Shown: piece by piece, positions 47,163-60,032 of the stretch | How the letters are laid out: each line of letters opens with the position of its first letter | Numbering within the stretch: the stretch's first letter is position 1 | Assembly (NCBI GenBank): GCA_020809705.1 | Contig: CP085828.1 | Coordinates: forward strand, 3,534,001 to 3,598,000 | DNA: 64,000 nt | Direction: 5' to 3' | Source of the DNA: Calonectria ilicicola | Taxonomy: Eukaryota; Ascomycota; Sordariomycetes; Hypocreales; Nectriaceae | Program-made: the position numbers and the translations under genes | Notes under the pieces: generated by a model | Databases searched by the model: none | What the model was told of the DNA's origin: nothing | The model's input: only the letters and a program-made list of their open reading frames with translations

Positions 47163-48402
47163 ATGTCTACCTTTGAGGTGACCGTCTATTTCCAGTCCAG
47201 CTGGGCCATTCTCAGCACTATTGGGATAGGAAATGTTCTGTTTGGTATCACAGTCGTCGGAATCACCAGTATTTCGCCCATATCCCTTATCCCGATCGTT
47301 GTGTCGGCGTGCGGTGCAGTCGCAAATGGCCTGTGTTACTATTACAACTTCGGCGGGTACCCAGTCGCTCCGTCAGCAGTCGCCTCCGCTGCCGCTGACG
47401 TTTTATGGATGGTATGATATCCTTTTCTTTTCATGTTTACGATTGCTGCGATGTATTTTCCAATTACTAAATCGTGGCTCGTTAGGTTCAAGAGGCCGGC
47501 ATCTCTTTCTACAGCTACGCCATTTTAATCCGCATTCTACGCAGCCGCGACCGCATCATTTTCATTGCTACATTTTGGTTTTTAATTTTGTGTGTATTTA
47601 TTCTTCGAATGTTCATTCTTGTTTACCGAGTCAAGTCCATTCTTGCTGGTCAATCCAGCTTCAGGACTACGATCAACGGCCTACACATCGGTTACTTTGT
47701 CTCCATTGCCATGGTCGAATGCCTTAGTGCATTTTTTCTTTTAAGAAAGTTCACATCTGCAAAAAAGATTTCTCAAGAAGCATCGCTGAAGTCTACGCTT
47801 TTTCAACATCTCATGCGAAGCACAGAGATTCGCCTGGCTACTCTGGCTATTATCGGAATTACGAGAGCCGTCATCTACTTCTTCCAACCCTCTGTACAGA
47901 ACGCCACGACCCTTACAAGCCAAATAGATCACTTCTTCTATACGCTAGAGTGTCTATTTCCTGTCATGATATTGTGAGTATCCCTGCTGCTCCATTCATA
48001 AATGACAAGTGAGGCCTGACCAAGGATAATTATAGCATTGACATACTGGGCTCCAAGTTGGCCCTTACAAATAACACGAGCAACATCAACAACAACGCTG
48101 AAAACAATTCCTTCAGACTCACAAATAGACGACCTTCTCGACACGAGCGACTCTATTCATCAGGTGGGAATGAACCCCCGCCATTCTCAGTTTGGGATGG
48201 TATCCAAGACACCAGATGCCAACAAGAGATAGACAGTGTTAATTCTACCTCTTCTTCAAAGCAAGAGATACTAGAGAGACAGGAAGGAGAGTTTTCATTG
48301 GCCCCTGAAGGTAATGCCATCAAAAAGACGGTCGAGATCAGCATCCATCATGGGAACCGAGATCCCTCAATGTCTTCGGATGGAGCAAAGATGCCTGTCT
48401 GA
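47163..48402 (+). CDS. Seven-helix fungal integral membrane protein
   Basis: Exons 47163-47411, 47486-47973 and 48036-48402 give 367 residues; an ATG at 47124 would add 13. Seven hydrophobic helices can be read, beginning SSWAILSTIGIGNVLFGITV and SPISLIPIVVSACGAVANGL, continuing through VQEAGISFYSYAILIRIL, IIFIATFWFLILCVFILRMF, INGLHIGYFVSIAMVECLSA and ATLAIIGITRAVIYFF, then a last one at the exon 2/3 junction. The roughly 115-residue cytosolic tail is Ser/Asn/Glu-rich. The outline is that of the large fungal receptor-like 7-TM set (PTH11-like and relatives), but there is no CFEM domain and I cannot place it in a named class. A ligand or signalling role is inference. Confidence 0.75.
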
Positions 48403-48990
48403 CAGGTGCAAGAAAACCCTGGGCCGAGAACACTAAAATAATTTCTTTGATGGATTACAATTCTTTGGGAGTTTGTTTATTTTTCATATTATGATCACTC
48501 ATGACAATCTGCAATCTTTGACTCAAAAGATACCATTTCGTTGTATGTTACTTCAGTAATGACTGGGAAGGGAGCGTTGGTGTTTGAATAATACCAAGGT
48601 GTATCTTGAAAAAGAGAGAGTGCATTCCAAAAAGGGAAACGTGATCAAGATGCTACTCCAACTTTTCTCAATGGGAAAGTGCCGAAGATGTGCAACACAC
48701 GTGGCGTTCATCACTGCTCGTATCCTGTCACACTGCTCGTATCCTGTTAGTTGTTTGATTGAACCGTTGTTTGCATTTCCTATTCTAGTATCCATTTGAA
48801 AGCAGCCTTTCCTGCCTTTTTCCTTCCACTATGCTGTATTTATGACTGTTCGATTCAACATATCAATTCACATAAAACCCTCATTCTTTATTTCCTCCAA
48901 AAATCTCTCTTAGTTCTCCTTAAAGGAAGATCTTTTATATTTAGGTATATTAAAATACCTTAGTATTAGTTTTATCATCCATTATTACTT
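48403..48990. other. Intergenic, 3' of 7-TM gene
   Basis: 588 bp between convergent genes. A 15-bp direct repeat (CTGCTCGTATCCTGT) occurs twice in tandem at about 48715-48746. The right part becomes AT-richer. Confidence 0.5.
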
Positions 48991-49371
48991 TTAGATAAAG
49001 GTCTTATCCTCATTCGAAAGATTCTCCTTCTTGAGAAGGAGTTCGCATTCCCAAAGGATCAGCTTGATTCTGGTCTGATCCTCTATGTTGTCTTGCTTTT
49101 GTGCCTTTATTGCTTCTTTCTGGAGTTTTTCTAGTTTTCGATCCTTTGTATCCAGCTTGATGTTGTTAGCTTGGATTTCTCGATGGATGTATCGAGCCGT
49201 GGATTCCGTTTCTGGAGGGCTGTCGCCCTCGTAGATGATGCATCGTTTAAACATCTTGGTTGTGCGTGCATGTGTTTTTGAGAGGGTCTGTTTGGTGTGT
49301 GTTTGAGAGAGGGTTGTTTGAGAGAGGTTTGTTTGAGTAAAATTCTTCCTTTTATTGTACGAGGGTTCCAT
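48991..49371 (-). CDS. Orphan small ORF, charged and helical
   Basis: Uninterrupted 126-codon ORF with no family I recognise. Residues 1-40 are a Thr/Gln/Ser repeat (TNLSQTTLSQTHTKQTL) encoded by a TG/GAGAG-rich tract. From MFKRCIIYEGDSPPETESTA (residue 40) the sequence is highly charged and looks helical (KLEKLQKEAIKAQKQ, ELLLKKENLSNEDK). It could start at residue 40. It lies in a gene-poor, slightly AT-rich stretch and may be lineage-specific or a remnant of a mobile element. Coding status rests on composition only. Confidence 0.4.
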   Translation of the reverse strand: MEPSYNKRKNFTQTNLSQTTLSQTHTKQTLSKTHARTTKMFKRCIIYEGDSPPETESTARYIHREIQANNIKLDTKDRKLEKLQKEAIKAQKQDNIEDQTRIKLILWECELLLKKENLSNEDKTFI

Positions 49372-51650
49372 CTATCAAGGTTTTCATCTTGTGTTGCCTT
49401 TAGGCTTCAGAGTTGGCACAAGGGCGATTGTACCAATCGATGTGAAAGTCTATCATGAGGCGTGCCTTTAGGTCCCGTGACCTTGTCGGCATCTTCCTTT
49501 CCTAAAAGGAAGAAAATAACTATATGAAAGACACGTGGCGTTCATGTAAGGTGATCAGGTACAACGGAGGGATAAATGGCGATTCGGGAATACCATAAGC
49601 GTCTCAGCACGGAGATGGGAGGAAGGGGGGGACCGGGTAAGCTCTTTTGCTTGCAACCTTCGTGTGACTCCTTATTCCTTGATTCCCTAGGGTTACACCC
49701 GGCGGCTAAATCAGACCAACCACACCAAGAGAGATCATCTTTTGAAGAATATTAACCGGCTGATAGTAAGCATAAAAATGTCTGTGTTTGCATTGATTGC
49801 CAAGATAACCCGAGACTTCTTTGGTTGCTGTGTTTGCCCTACCATCCATGGCTTATCACCTATTTTAATTTCAGATTTGAAGTGATACTTCGTGCGAGAT
49901 TACGCGCTCGTCTTGGCTCAATTAGTTGCAGATTCAAAGTTCATTAGAACGTTGGATATAATCTGAGTTTACTTTCCTACTTGACTACCTTTGTTCTAAT
50001 TCAAGTTCGTATTAATTTTGATGCAGCCACTTTTTAGAGACATTGATACACATGATCTCAGAACTACTATTTGAACCTGAGGCTTGTGTTGGTGATCTAA
50101 TTCACATCGAGGTCTCATATCTTAGGAGAAATTGTACTGGGGTGGACCTTATCGGCTGAGTGGCTCATTGACTATTTTTGAGAAGAAGTGGCTGTGAATG
50201 ATGACTGGTTAGCATGATCAAACGCCATAATTTAAACCGTAGAATTCATAAGCCAGACTTTTATTCGAAGCATGGAGTATTTTGCTGAGCTTTTAACATT
50301 GGATTGCGGCATTAGCGGGGACATCATGATTTTCTTGATGCATTTTGTTACACATATATGAACTTTAGTTGCTATCACTCTCAAATACACCTCTCCTGTT
50401 GCTATGACTCGTTGATTTAATAATGAGGCACCGTATTGAAGCCTGTGAAAAGTGTTGATTCTGATAAAGACTGAGGATGATGACTTTTGGATGAAAATAA
50501 GGTTGGATTCAGCGTTGCTTTGAGATCACTCATGCGTTGGGCTATGACGTTCGACTAACTCCGCGTTAAGCGTCATCCAATAGGAGCTTTATGCTCCTCG
50601 GGCACGGTTATTCCGCACAGCACTACCGTTCCTCTCGGTCGGAATTAACCCGTGGTCATATATGGTGGGCTAGCTTAGTGCATGTGCACGCCATCCATCA
50701 TGGACACGGCGGAGAGGGAGGTGCGTGTGGGGAGAAGAAGAATGTGTAATTCACATCGTGGGCCATTCTGAGAATCCTACAAGACAAAAAACCTGTGGTC
50801 GATAAAAAATTACCGAATAGGAAAAAAAAAAAAGTCGAACATATCACTATGTTGGTTTGGCCACGTCTTTACCCGACTTTTCATTCATTCTTGATTTGCT
50901 TATTGATGATGTGTACTCTAGTAACATGTTTTCTGCCCGGTGTTTGGATGTGATACATACCGGCGACCTCCGCTTGATGGAATGCATCCAATTTCCGCAC
51001 ATCGTGTTTGCCTACTGATCTTTCTGCTGTTCCGAACGAGAACAATGGTGATTCCAGATCCCTCTCTGCTTGAGGAGCAGGGATATGGCTGACATCAAGA
51101 TCTCTACACACGTGTAGGCAGGGGGTGTGGTCAACTACCGATGCGTCACTCACTGATAAAGGTACTCTGCAGTCTAGAGTTTCCACTGATAGGCTGCGAA
51201 ACCAGGGCGGTAGGGTACCTAAAGAGGGGCGGCCACCTAGCGTCGCAGGGGGTCAAACCTAGAACCTCCACATTACCTACGACATCATCGCATGTGCCAG
51301 TACTTGCACCTTACAAGTAGACCCTGAGCTGGTGATTGATTGCTGGCCGACGCGAACTCTACTCCAGAACAAAGCGCCCAAAGACGACTAATTTGACGGT
51401 ATGGATATATCCTTTGTGCCCAAATCCTTTCTGTAGCTTGTCGACTACCCATTTCACCCTGCCCGCATTCCGCCCCTCAGAGCTCTCTGTTACTCACCGA
51501 CGTCGCACCCACCAGCCTATCCACACCTTCTCCATCCACAACGTCTGACTGTTCAACCCTAGTCTATTCAACGTTTCTTCCCTCAACGGCCGACATTGGC
51601 CGCTCTCTGCTCTCGATACGCCCCCCTCCCCACGGCCCCGCGATACCGCC
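49372..51650. other. Gene-poor 2.3-kb stretch upstream of AMP deaminase
   Basis: No gene is supported. It holds a hairpin at 50582-50598 (AGGAGC, 5-nt loop, GCTCCT) and a poly(A) run at 50822-50834. The last 200 bases are pyrimidine-rich and are probably the leader of the AMP deaminase gene. Confidence 0.5.
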
Positions 51651-54600
51651 ATGGCAGGTATGTACCATTACTCAACACCTTTAAGCAGGGCACGGTACCC
51701 AACCATGCTGCTGACACTTGGTCTTGAGTCGTTGAGATAGAGCGAAGCTGGCGTCCACCTGCTAACCGTGCACCATCTCTTTACTAGACCACGAAGTCTT
51801 AGACACCGATGAACCAACATCTTTGCCCATTCGGGCGGCCGAGTCGGACGAAGAGGGCGATGGACCCCATGATTCTGGTGTTACGGGCCACGGCGCCTCT
51901 TATGACCAAGCGCATGGTCGTGCCGGGTCATCCAACGATAGCGACGAGGACGAGCTCGAAGACGGGATGCTGCCACGAGATCTTCCCCGTCGAACGACTT
52001 TCTACGACCCTGTTGCCGAGCGCCAAATGAGCCAGACAGACGCGAAGCTGTTCTATCACCGTAGCAAGGTTGATTTACGAAACGGCATACACGCACCTGC
52101 TCAATCAACACCCCATGACAGCCCACGAGTTACCTCGGGTTCCCACACAGCCACTGAATACGGTGCTGATTCGTTGATCCTCGACCTGGATCCTCGCCGT
52201 CAAGATACGAACGGAGCGGGCCCAGAGACGACCAAGCCGGATCCTGACGCTGCCATAGGCTATGAGCCAACGGGACATATACATGGTCAACCTGGCCTAT
52301 TTGCAGATCACTCGCTGCCGCCGCCTGCTCATACCAGCCAAGGGTCACCGGGCGCGAGCATTCAAGACGCTACTGATCCCATGTTCTCTGGCGGTGGGGT
52401 TTTCGACACTGAGCCTCATATCACGACGGAACTGAGTGCCATATGCAAAAGCATCCAGAGTATTCTGGATGTTAGACGCAAGTATATTGCGCTCTCTCTT
52501 CAAGGCCCAGAGGAGAATCCCCGAGACAATGCAGAATGGGACATTTACCCTCCTCCTCCGGAACCAGCCTGGAGAAAGGCCTCTGGTGTCCAAACTGGAC
52601 CACCTGATCATGTTCACGGCCAAGAACATGAGCCTTGGCATGGTGCGAAAGACGGACCGGGATCACCTCAAATTCAAGGCTCCTCGGGTGCTCGTGACAC
52701 GAAGAGGCCACCGAGGAAACGAAAGCCGGGCCAGGATGTAGGCGAAGACTTCGACATGGACGATTTGCTTCCATTGCCTGGAGACGATGGCACCATGTTT
52801 AAGCTTGATGACAGCGGTGTCTATCAAGTTTTTGACAGTGAGACATCGGAGTCTCCTGCGATTCAAGTCCCTACTATCCGAGAGTTTTATATGGACTTGG
52901 ATAATATCTTGACCATCTCGTCGGATGGACCAACAAAGAGTTTTGCCTTCCGCCGACTTCAGTACTTGGAAGGTAAATTCAATCTCTATGTACTCCTGAA
53001 CGAGTACCAGGAGACGGCAGACTGTAAAAAGGTGCCCCATCGAGACTTCTACAATGTGCGTAAGGTGGATACGCACGTTCATCACTCGGCATGCATGAAC
53101 CAGAAGCACTTGTTGCGATTTATCAAAAGCAAGATGAAAAAATTTCCCAACGAGGTCGTCCTGTTTCGTGATGGGAAACATCTTACCTTGGCAGAGGTCT
53201 TCTCAAGTATCAACTTGACTGCCTACGACCTGAGCATTGACACTTTGGATATGCATGTAAGTCTTGAAGTGGATCTCGGAGGATTTTGAACCATGATTGT
53301 GATTCTAACCGTAACAGGCCCACACCGATTCTTTCCATCGCTTTGACAAATTCAATTTGAAGTATAACCCGATTGGCGAATCGCGACTGCGAACTATCTT
53401 CCTCAAAACAGACAATTTTATTCATGGTCGGTACCTTGCCGAAATCACGAAAGAGGTTATCTCGGATCTTGAATCAAGCAAGTATCAGATGGTGGAATGG
53501 CGCATTTCCATCTATGGCAAATCAATCGATGAATGGGACAAGCTTGCCGCATGGGTTGTCGATAACAAGCTGTTTTCTCACAACGTTCGTTGGCTCATTC
53601 AGATCCCTAGACTCTACGACGTATACAAGGCTAGTGGCCTGATGGAGACGTTTGAACATGTTGTCAGGAATTTGTTCCAGCCTCTGTTTGAGGTAACAAA
53701 GGATCCATCAAGCCACCCGAAGTTGCACGTATTTCTGCAGCGAGTCATCGGCTTTGACAGTGTCGATGACGAGAGTAAGGTTGAACGACGCCTGTTCAAG
53801 AAATTCCCGGTACCAAAGGTATGGGATACCAAGCAAAACCCGCCTTACAGCTATTGGATTTACTACCTTTTCTCCAACATGGCGTCATTGAACTATTGGC
53901 GAAAGAAGCGTGGATTCAACACTTTTGTTCTGCGACCACACTGTGGAGAGGCTGGTGACAGCGAACACTTGGCAGTTGCAGCACTCTGCTGTCATAGCAT
54001 CAGCCACGGGTTGTTGCTTCGTAAGGTACCCCTGCTGCAGTATTTGTTCTATCTTGAGCAAATCGGAATTGCAATGTCGCCCTTGAGCAACAATGCCCTT
54101 TTCCTGGCCTATGAGCGCAATCCCTTCCACCAATACTTCAAGCGTGGCCTGAATGTATCCCTATCTACAGACGATCCCTTGCAGTTCGCGTTTACGAAGG
54201 AGCCACTGATTGAGGAGTATGCTGTGGCCGCACAAATCTACAAACTAAGCCCCGTAGATATGTGTGAGTTGGCAAAAAACTCTGTGAAGCAGAGTGGATA
54301 TGAGTTGTCCATCAAGGAGCAGTGGCTCGGCCCTGGCTGTAACAAGCCCGGTAAGGAGGGGAATGCTATGGTCAAGACCAACGTCCCCGACCGCAGAGAG
54401 GAATTTCGATATTTTACTCTGATGCAGGAGAGAGATGTGTAAGCACTACTGCGGGTTCAATCTTGGCCTGCTTCATCATTTTTTTTCTTAATTCCGCTGC
54501 TAACATATTTTATAGTTTGGGACGATATGTTAACTACAATGCAAGCAAGGAGTCCGGTGTTGTGGGGACAAGCGCCGTTGCGGCGGAGGCAACGCCATCT

Positions 54601-54864
54601 GGACCCGTTGGTGCCACTTCGGTGGCCCAGACACCTGCGGCGGCATCGCCAGTGCTTGCGATGATGGGGTCGCCAAGTGGCATTACACCCAGAGACCAGG
54701 CATGGTCCAGTGATGGCATGGCAGATCTGCACCTCTCAGGAAGCGATCCCAGGATGTTCCCTGGTGTTTTTACTAGAGGGCAGCGAACGGGAAGTTTCCG
54801 AAACTTGAATCAAGTTAATGAGGGAAAGTCTTCTTCTGATGGACCTGGGCGTGAGGCACAATAA
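51651..54864 (+). CDS. AMD1: AMP deaminase
   Basis: Converts AMP to IMP and ammonia in the purine nucleotide cycle. Four exons, 51651-51657, 51788-53256, 53318-54438 and 54516-54864, give 981 residues. The first exon is 7 nt and supplies MA plus one base of codon 3, so the protein begins [20 protein letters not shown]. The first ~300 residues are disordered and acidic, as in the family. The catalytic barrel starts near residue 395. [20 protein letters not shown] carries the metal-binding Hx[29 protein letters not shown] and [20 protein letters not shown] are further active-site segments. The Ala/Gly/Ser tail after residue 866, in the last exon, is variable in fungi. All key residues are present. 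Confidence 0.95.
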
Positions 54865-56056
54865 AAGCGTAGAAGAGATGCGAATTTTAGAGTCCTGGGA
54901 TGAATGATAGCTATCAAAGGAGAGGCATGATGGGAGAATTTGAGGTTTTAGACGCTCAACTAAGGTAGATGTCGCTGCTGAAGAAGGAGAGGGTGCGCTT
55001 CCACGATTAAGCGGTCAAGTAGATGATGAATATGAAAGAGTGTTCATAGATCTTATGAAAAAGATTAGAACGAATACGGGCTGATCGAGAGCGTTTATGA
55101 ACGTGAGCCATGATAGTGGCGCCCATGCAAATGATCCAACCTAGAGTGCTGGTTGACCAGGTTTGTTCAAAAAAAAAAAACTGGAGGGGCTAACGGCAGG
55201 GTGTATTGCGTTTTATCCGGGGGGCACATTTACTCTTGGTATTGACCATTGAGGGACGAACTTTCCATTTGAGAGGCCACCTGCATGCGTAAAAGAGCAA
55301 CAATGGGTTTGTAGACATTAAGCTGTCAGCGACCAAAGATAGAACAAAGAGGCTGTTTCTGAACGTGGCAGTGAGCAATGCGTCTGGGTTCACGTCACTC
55401 TGCTGTACATGCACAACCCAAGCTGGCCAGCCAGCTGCTTGGAAGCTTAGTGTTATTTAAATGGATGGCCCAATCAGGTGGGGCCTGGAAGTGTACCCCT
55501 AGGCTGTACATGTGTCAAGTGGCATGCACCAGGTGTCATTTACAAGCTGCGAGGGGCCCAGGATGCTGAATTGCACCTTTGGAGACTCACTGCAGAGTGC
55601 AGAGTGGAACGATATGGGGACCTGCCAGGGGTGCCTAAAGTAAATAGGCTGTGTGAATTTGGAGCATGCTACCCATTGACGTCGTTGACAGAGGCGGGTT
55701 TGGGCTGTGCTCGCCGCTTACCCTGCCAAGGGGCCCAGCAGGCACAGTGGGCCTTAACCGTTTCCAGTAAGGCAGCTACGTGCACTGGGGCCTCGCACAT
55801 GGCTCGGTGCCCGGAAGCCACGCTGCGGTGCTGCGTAAGTCGCCTACCTCGCTGGCTGGGAAATGTGGTCTTGGGGCTCGCTCCTCAGACAAACGACGCC
55901 GCACTGCGTCACTTCGCATCGCATCGCCTCGGCTCGAACCTGTCCTAATTCGACTCGACTCGCTCCCTCCCTCTCCGCCTCCTCAAGGGGAATACTCTCG
56001 AGTCTCCTGCTTTAGCCCACGTCGACGTTGAAGCTCGCCGAGTTCTCCTTTACACC
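54865..56056. other. Intergenic between AMP deaminase and SLA1
   Basis: 1.2 kb with a poly(A) run at about 55169-55180. The right part is the SLA1 promoter, with a pyrimidine-rich leader at 55945-56010. No gene seen. Confidence 0.5.
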
Positions 56057-59000
56057 ATGGGGTTCCTGGGCGTGTGCCGGGCCGTCTACGACTACGCGCC
56101 CCAGGCCGAAGGGGAGCTCGCCATCACCGAGGGCGACCTCCTCTACGTCCTCGACAAGCAAGGCGATGACGGCTGGTGGAAGGCCAAGAAGAAGGCCGGT
56201 GCAGAGGACGACGACGAGCCTACCGGCCTCGTGCCCAACAACTACGTCGAACCAGTGCGTCCCCCCTCTCTCCCCTGATCGAACAGCAAGGCTAACGAGA
56301 GTGCTCCCCTCCACGGTAAAGGCCCCAGCTGTGAGCCATGCCCGCGCCCTATACGATTACACGCGCCAGACCGACGAGGAGCTCTCCTTCTCTGAAGACG
56401 CTCAACTGGAAGTCTTGGACACCTCAGACCCTGATTGGATTCTCGTCGGGTTTGACGGTGAATATGGCTTTGTGCCTTCGAACTATATTGAGATTGCGGC
56501 AGCTGACGACGCTCCCGCTCCGTCCTTGCCCCCAGCTCCTCCACAACTGCCCACAAGGCCACAGCCCGAACCTACCCAGCCGGATAGTCCGGTCGAGCCT
56601 ATATCGCCTCCCGCGGGCCCGGCGGCAGCCCTTGCCGGCGTCCTCCATGCTCGAGCTGCCTCCCAGCAGTCGTCACCACCACCCCAACCAGTCCGCAATA
56701 CCGTCAAGTTTCAAGAGCCTCAAATGTCCGATGATGAGCCCATTCGCTCCCCTGCGCTCCCCACGCGCCCACGACCGCCTAGGTCGCCATCGCCTGTCTA
56801 TGACGAGCCGAGTTCTCCGGTTATCCAGAACCCAAGGGACCACACACGCACGCCCGGCGGTTTTCACATGTATAATATCAATGAGATGATTTCGATTATG
56901 GGGAAGAAGAAGAAGATGCCGACGACTCTGGGTATTAACCTCTTGACAGGGACGATTCTTGTTGCACCAGAACACGCTTCAGACGGCCCGTCTCAGGAGT
57001 GGACGGCTGACCGCATGACCCACTACTCGCGCGAGGGAAAACATGTCTTTATGGAACTTATTAAGCCAAGTAAAAGCGTTGATTTCCATGCCGGTGCCAA
57101 GGACACTGCCGAAGAGATTGTCAGCGCCTTGGGTGAATTGGCGGGCGCCGTACGTGCCGAGGGCCTCCGCGAAGTGATAATGGCTGGCTCTAGTTCTGGT
57201 TCTAAGAGAAAGAAGGGCACAGTCCTGTACGATTTCATGGCGCAGGGAGACGATGAAGTAACTGTTGCCATTGGTGACGATGTTATCATTCTTGACGATA
57301 CCAAGAGCGAGGAGTGGTGGCAAGTTATTCGCCTTAAAAACGGCAAGGAAGGAGTTGTCCCTAGCAGCTATATTGAAGTGACCGGTGCGAGCAGCCCACC
57401 AGCCGGACAACCAGGCAACTCGGCGAGATCTATGGTCGAACAAAATAGATTGGACGAAATTAGGATGACGAAAGAGGCTATTAAAGCCAGCAAAGAACCT
57501 CAGCAGGTAGGGCCGGGAATGCTTCTTCCCGAGCGAGGCAGTAGCCTCCTGGCAAGAGAGAATGGTAGTAATTCGAGACAACAGCGGAGCCGACGAGAGA
57601 ATGGACGAGGCGACGGCAGTAGCCAGGCCAAGCCCAAGTCTAGTGAGTTTTGCTATTCCATGTCCCAGTTTGGCCTTCGTCTAAGATGTGGTTGCTGACT
57701 CGTTCAATACCAGAACCGGATTCATCCAAGGTGCGCACTTGGACAGATCGATCGCGATCATTTAGTGTGGAAGCGCAATTCCTTGGCCTCAAGGATGGCA
57801 AGATTCATCTTCATAAGATGAACGGCGTCAAAATTGCGGTCCCTATATCAAAGATGTCCCGGGAGGACCTCGAGTATGTCGAAAACTTGACGGGTATCTC
57901 CTTAGAAGACGACAAGCCCTTGGCAGATGTGAAGCGAGCCAGGATTGCCGAAAAGAAGGCCCCGTCACCCACAGTTGGCGCAACGGTAGAGAAGAAGTCT
58001 GACTATGATTGGTTTCAGTTCTTCCTATCATGTGAAGTGGCGGTGGGCCTGTGTGAGCGTTATGCTCAGGCCTTCATCAAGGATTCTATGGACGAAAGTG
58101 TGCTTTCTGATGTTGACGCTAACACATTGCGCGCTCTTGGTTTGCGAGAGGGCGACATTATCAAAGTTCTCCGTCACATTGATGTTAAGTATGGACGCAA
58201 CCGTGGTAAGCGAAATGGATCCGACCAGGGAGATGGTGACGGTGCCGCGGGAGGCTTGTTCTCAGGACCTGGTGGTACGTTACGAAACAACACACGCAAA
58301 GGTCGACCAGCACCTGCTGTGCAAACGAGTGATGTCGTCGATGCCAAGGCATTCTCTAAAGGGGATCAGCCAGAAGGCAACGGCAGTACAAAGTCCCCAA
58401 CAGCATCCAGTCCAGTCAAGACAGGGTCTGACGCTGGACCAAAGGGTGGATCTGGATTTGATGATGATGCCTGGGATGTGAAGCCAAGCAAGCAACAGGC
58501 TCCTCCAGAGCCCAAGAAGAACCCTACTCCGGAACCTGCAGCTCCTGCGGCGCCAGTTGTGCCGACTTTGACAGGATCTATGCAGGAGCTATCACTTCTC
58601 TCGGAGCCACTCCAGCCCAGCAAGATTGAAGCCCCAGCACCGCCCAAGGTTGAGCCTCTCGAGCAGCCTACCATCGCTGTTCCCGCGCAACAGATGCCCG
58701 GCGCAAGTCCATCGTTCTTCACAAACATGGCTCAATCTCAACAATCTGCTCTGTCGCCTCAAGCTCTATTGCGACAGCGCCCTACCCCCCCTCACACACT
58801 ACAAAACCAGGGCTCTCTTGTTCCCCCGCCCCCTCAACGACCTCTATCCGCCCCCCAGTCTGCGCAGCCGAGTGCATTTTCCCCTCCACCCCTGGTGCCT
58901 CAAATGACTGGTGCTCTTCAGGGGCAGGTGGCTGCGCCAGGACAGAGCTTGTCCGAGATCACCCATGCTCGCCTGCAGCAGCAATACACGGCGCAGATGC

Positions 59001-59531
59001 AGCAGCAACAGGCGATGCAGCCTCTTCAACCCAACATGACAGGATACCCCGGACCTGGGGCTCCTGGCATGTCTCCGTTCCAAACTGGACCTGCTCAGTT
59101 CATGCAGCCCATGATGACGGGAGCTCCAGCACAGAATCAGTTCACGCATATCCCGGTCCAACAGACTGGCTTTCAACCTTCATTCCCCGCCACTCAGTCC
59201 ATGTATGGTCAGCCGACTGCTGGAGGCATCAACAGCTACCTGCCTCCCCCGCTGGAACCCCAGCGAACAGGCATGTCTGTTCTTCAGCCCCAGGTAACAG
59301 GCATGGCAGGCATCAATGGTCCTATGCCACCAGCTCAGCCACTCCAACCGCAACAAACCGGCCCTGCACCACCCGTGCGTTTTGGCGTGGCCCCCGAGGC
59401 CAACAAACTCACACCGCAGGCAACGGGACGCAGGGCCAATCTATCGCAAGCAAGTGAGTCAAGTCTCCCCTCCGCACACCTTTTTGGTTTGTCTAACAGC
59501 TGTAGCCCCCGAAAATCCTTTTGGATTCTAA
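56057..59531 (+). CDS. SLA1: Actin-cytoskeleton / endocytosis adaptor SLA1
   Basis: Sla1 couples cargo and clathrin to actin assembly at cortical patches. Exons 56057-56254, 56322-57642, 57714-59453 and 59506-59531 give 1094 residues. Domains in order: SH3-1 (about 6-66, AVYDYAPQAEGELAITEGD), SH3-2 (71-125, ALYDYTRQTDEELSFSE), a Pro-rich linker, a conserved middle region (HMYNINEMISIMGKKKKMPT), SH3-3 (366-425, VLYDFMAQGDDEVTV), SHD1 (about 507-575, RTWTDRSRSFSVEAQFLGLK), which binds NPFxD sorting signals, SHD2/SAM-like (602-665) and a C-terminal run of about nine QxTG-type repeats (897-1083), the class phosphorylated by Ark1/Prk1 kinases. The last 26-nt exon ends the protein in TPENPFGF, an NPF motif that may bind EH domains. 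Length and order are as expected. Confidence 0.95.
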
Positions 59532-60032
59532 GCGTAGAGTGTCGGTTGTGTAATCGTTTATGGTTGATAGTGCAGGGAAGGAGTGTGACTGGTCATCACA
59601 GTCAATTTTGGTTGGACATTTGCCCGTTTATCTTACATTCATGTCTAGTTATTATCACGTATGTCCATCTAGATGATAAGTGGAAAGTTAATAATACTAT
59701 ATCGGGGACCAGCCTAAGTTGGCCTAATCTAATATTTCCAGACCCCGACGCACTATGATTACACTACAAACAACGAGGGGCATAAAAGTAGAACCGTTCA
59801 ATGAGCCATCGCCAAGCCACCTGTTGCCTTGAACTAATTGATCAAAGAAAACGTCCACTGAAATCATGGGTTCTATACATAAACTCGTCCAAACCGTCTA
59901 TTGCCGTATCCAACAAACCCAGATGTATCCAATGAGGCCCAGTAGTTTATAGCATTGCCCTTTCCTGGCGCTAAGCATACTCGCGAGTTTAATGAACCCA
60001 GCCCGACAGGTTCAATCAGTGGGTATGCCTAA
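59532..60032. other. Convergent intergenic region
   Basis: About 500 bp between the 3' ends of SLA1 and the TLC-domain gene. Nothing is seen in it. Confidence 0.5.

Noticed and set aside
51190..51330. tRNA-like GGTTCTAGG stretch on the minus strand
   Set aside because: No acceptor stem or anticodon arm can be folded around it.
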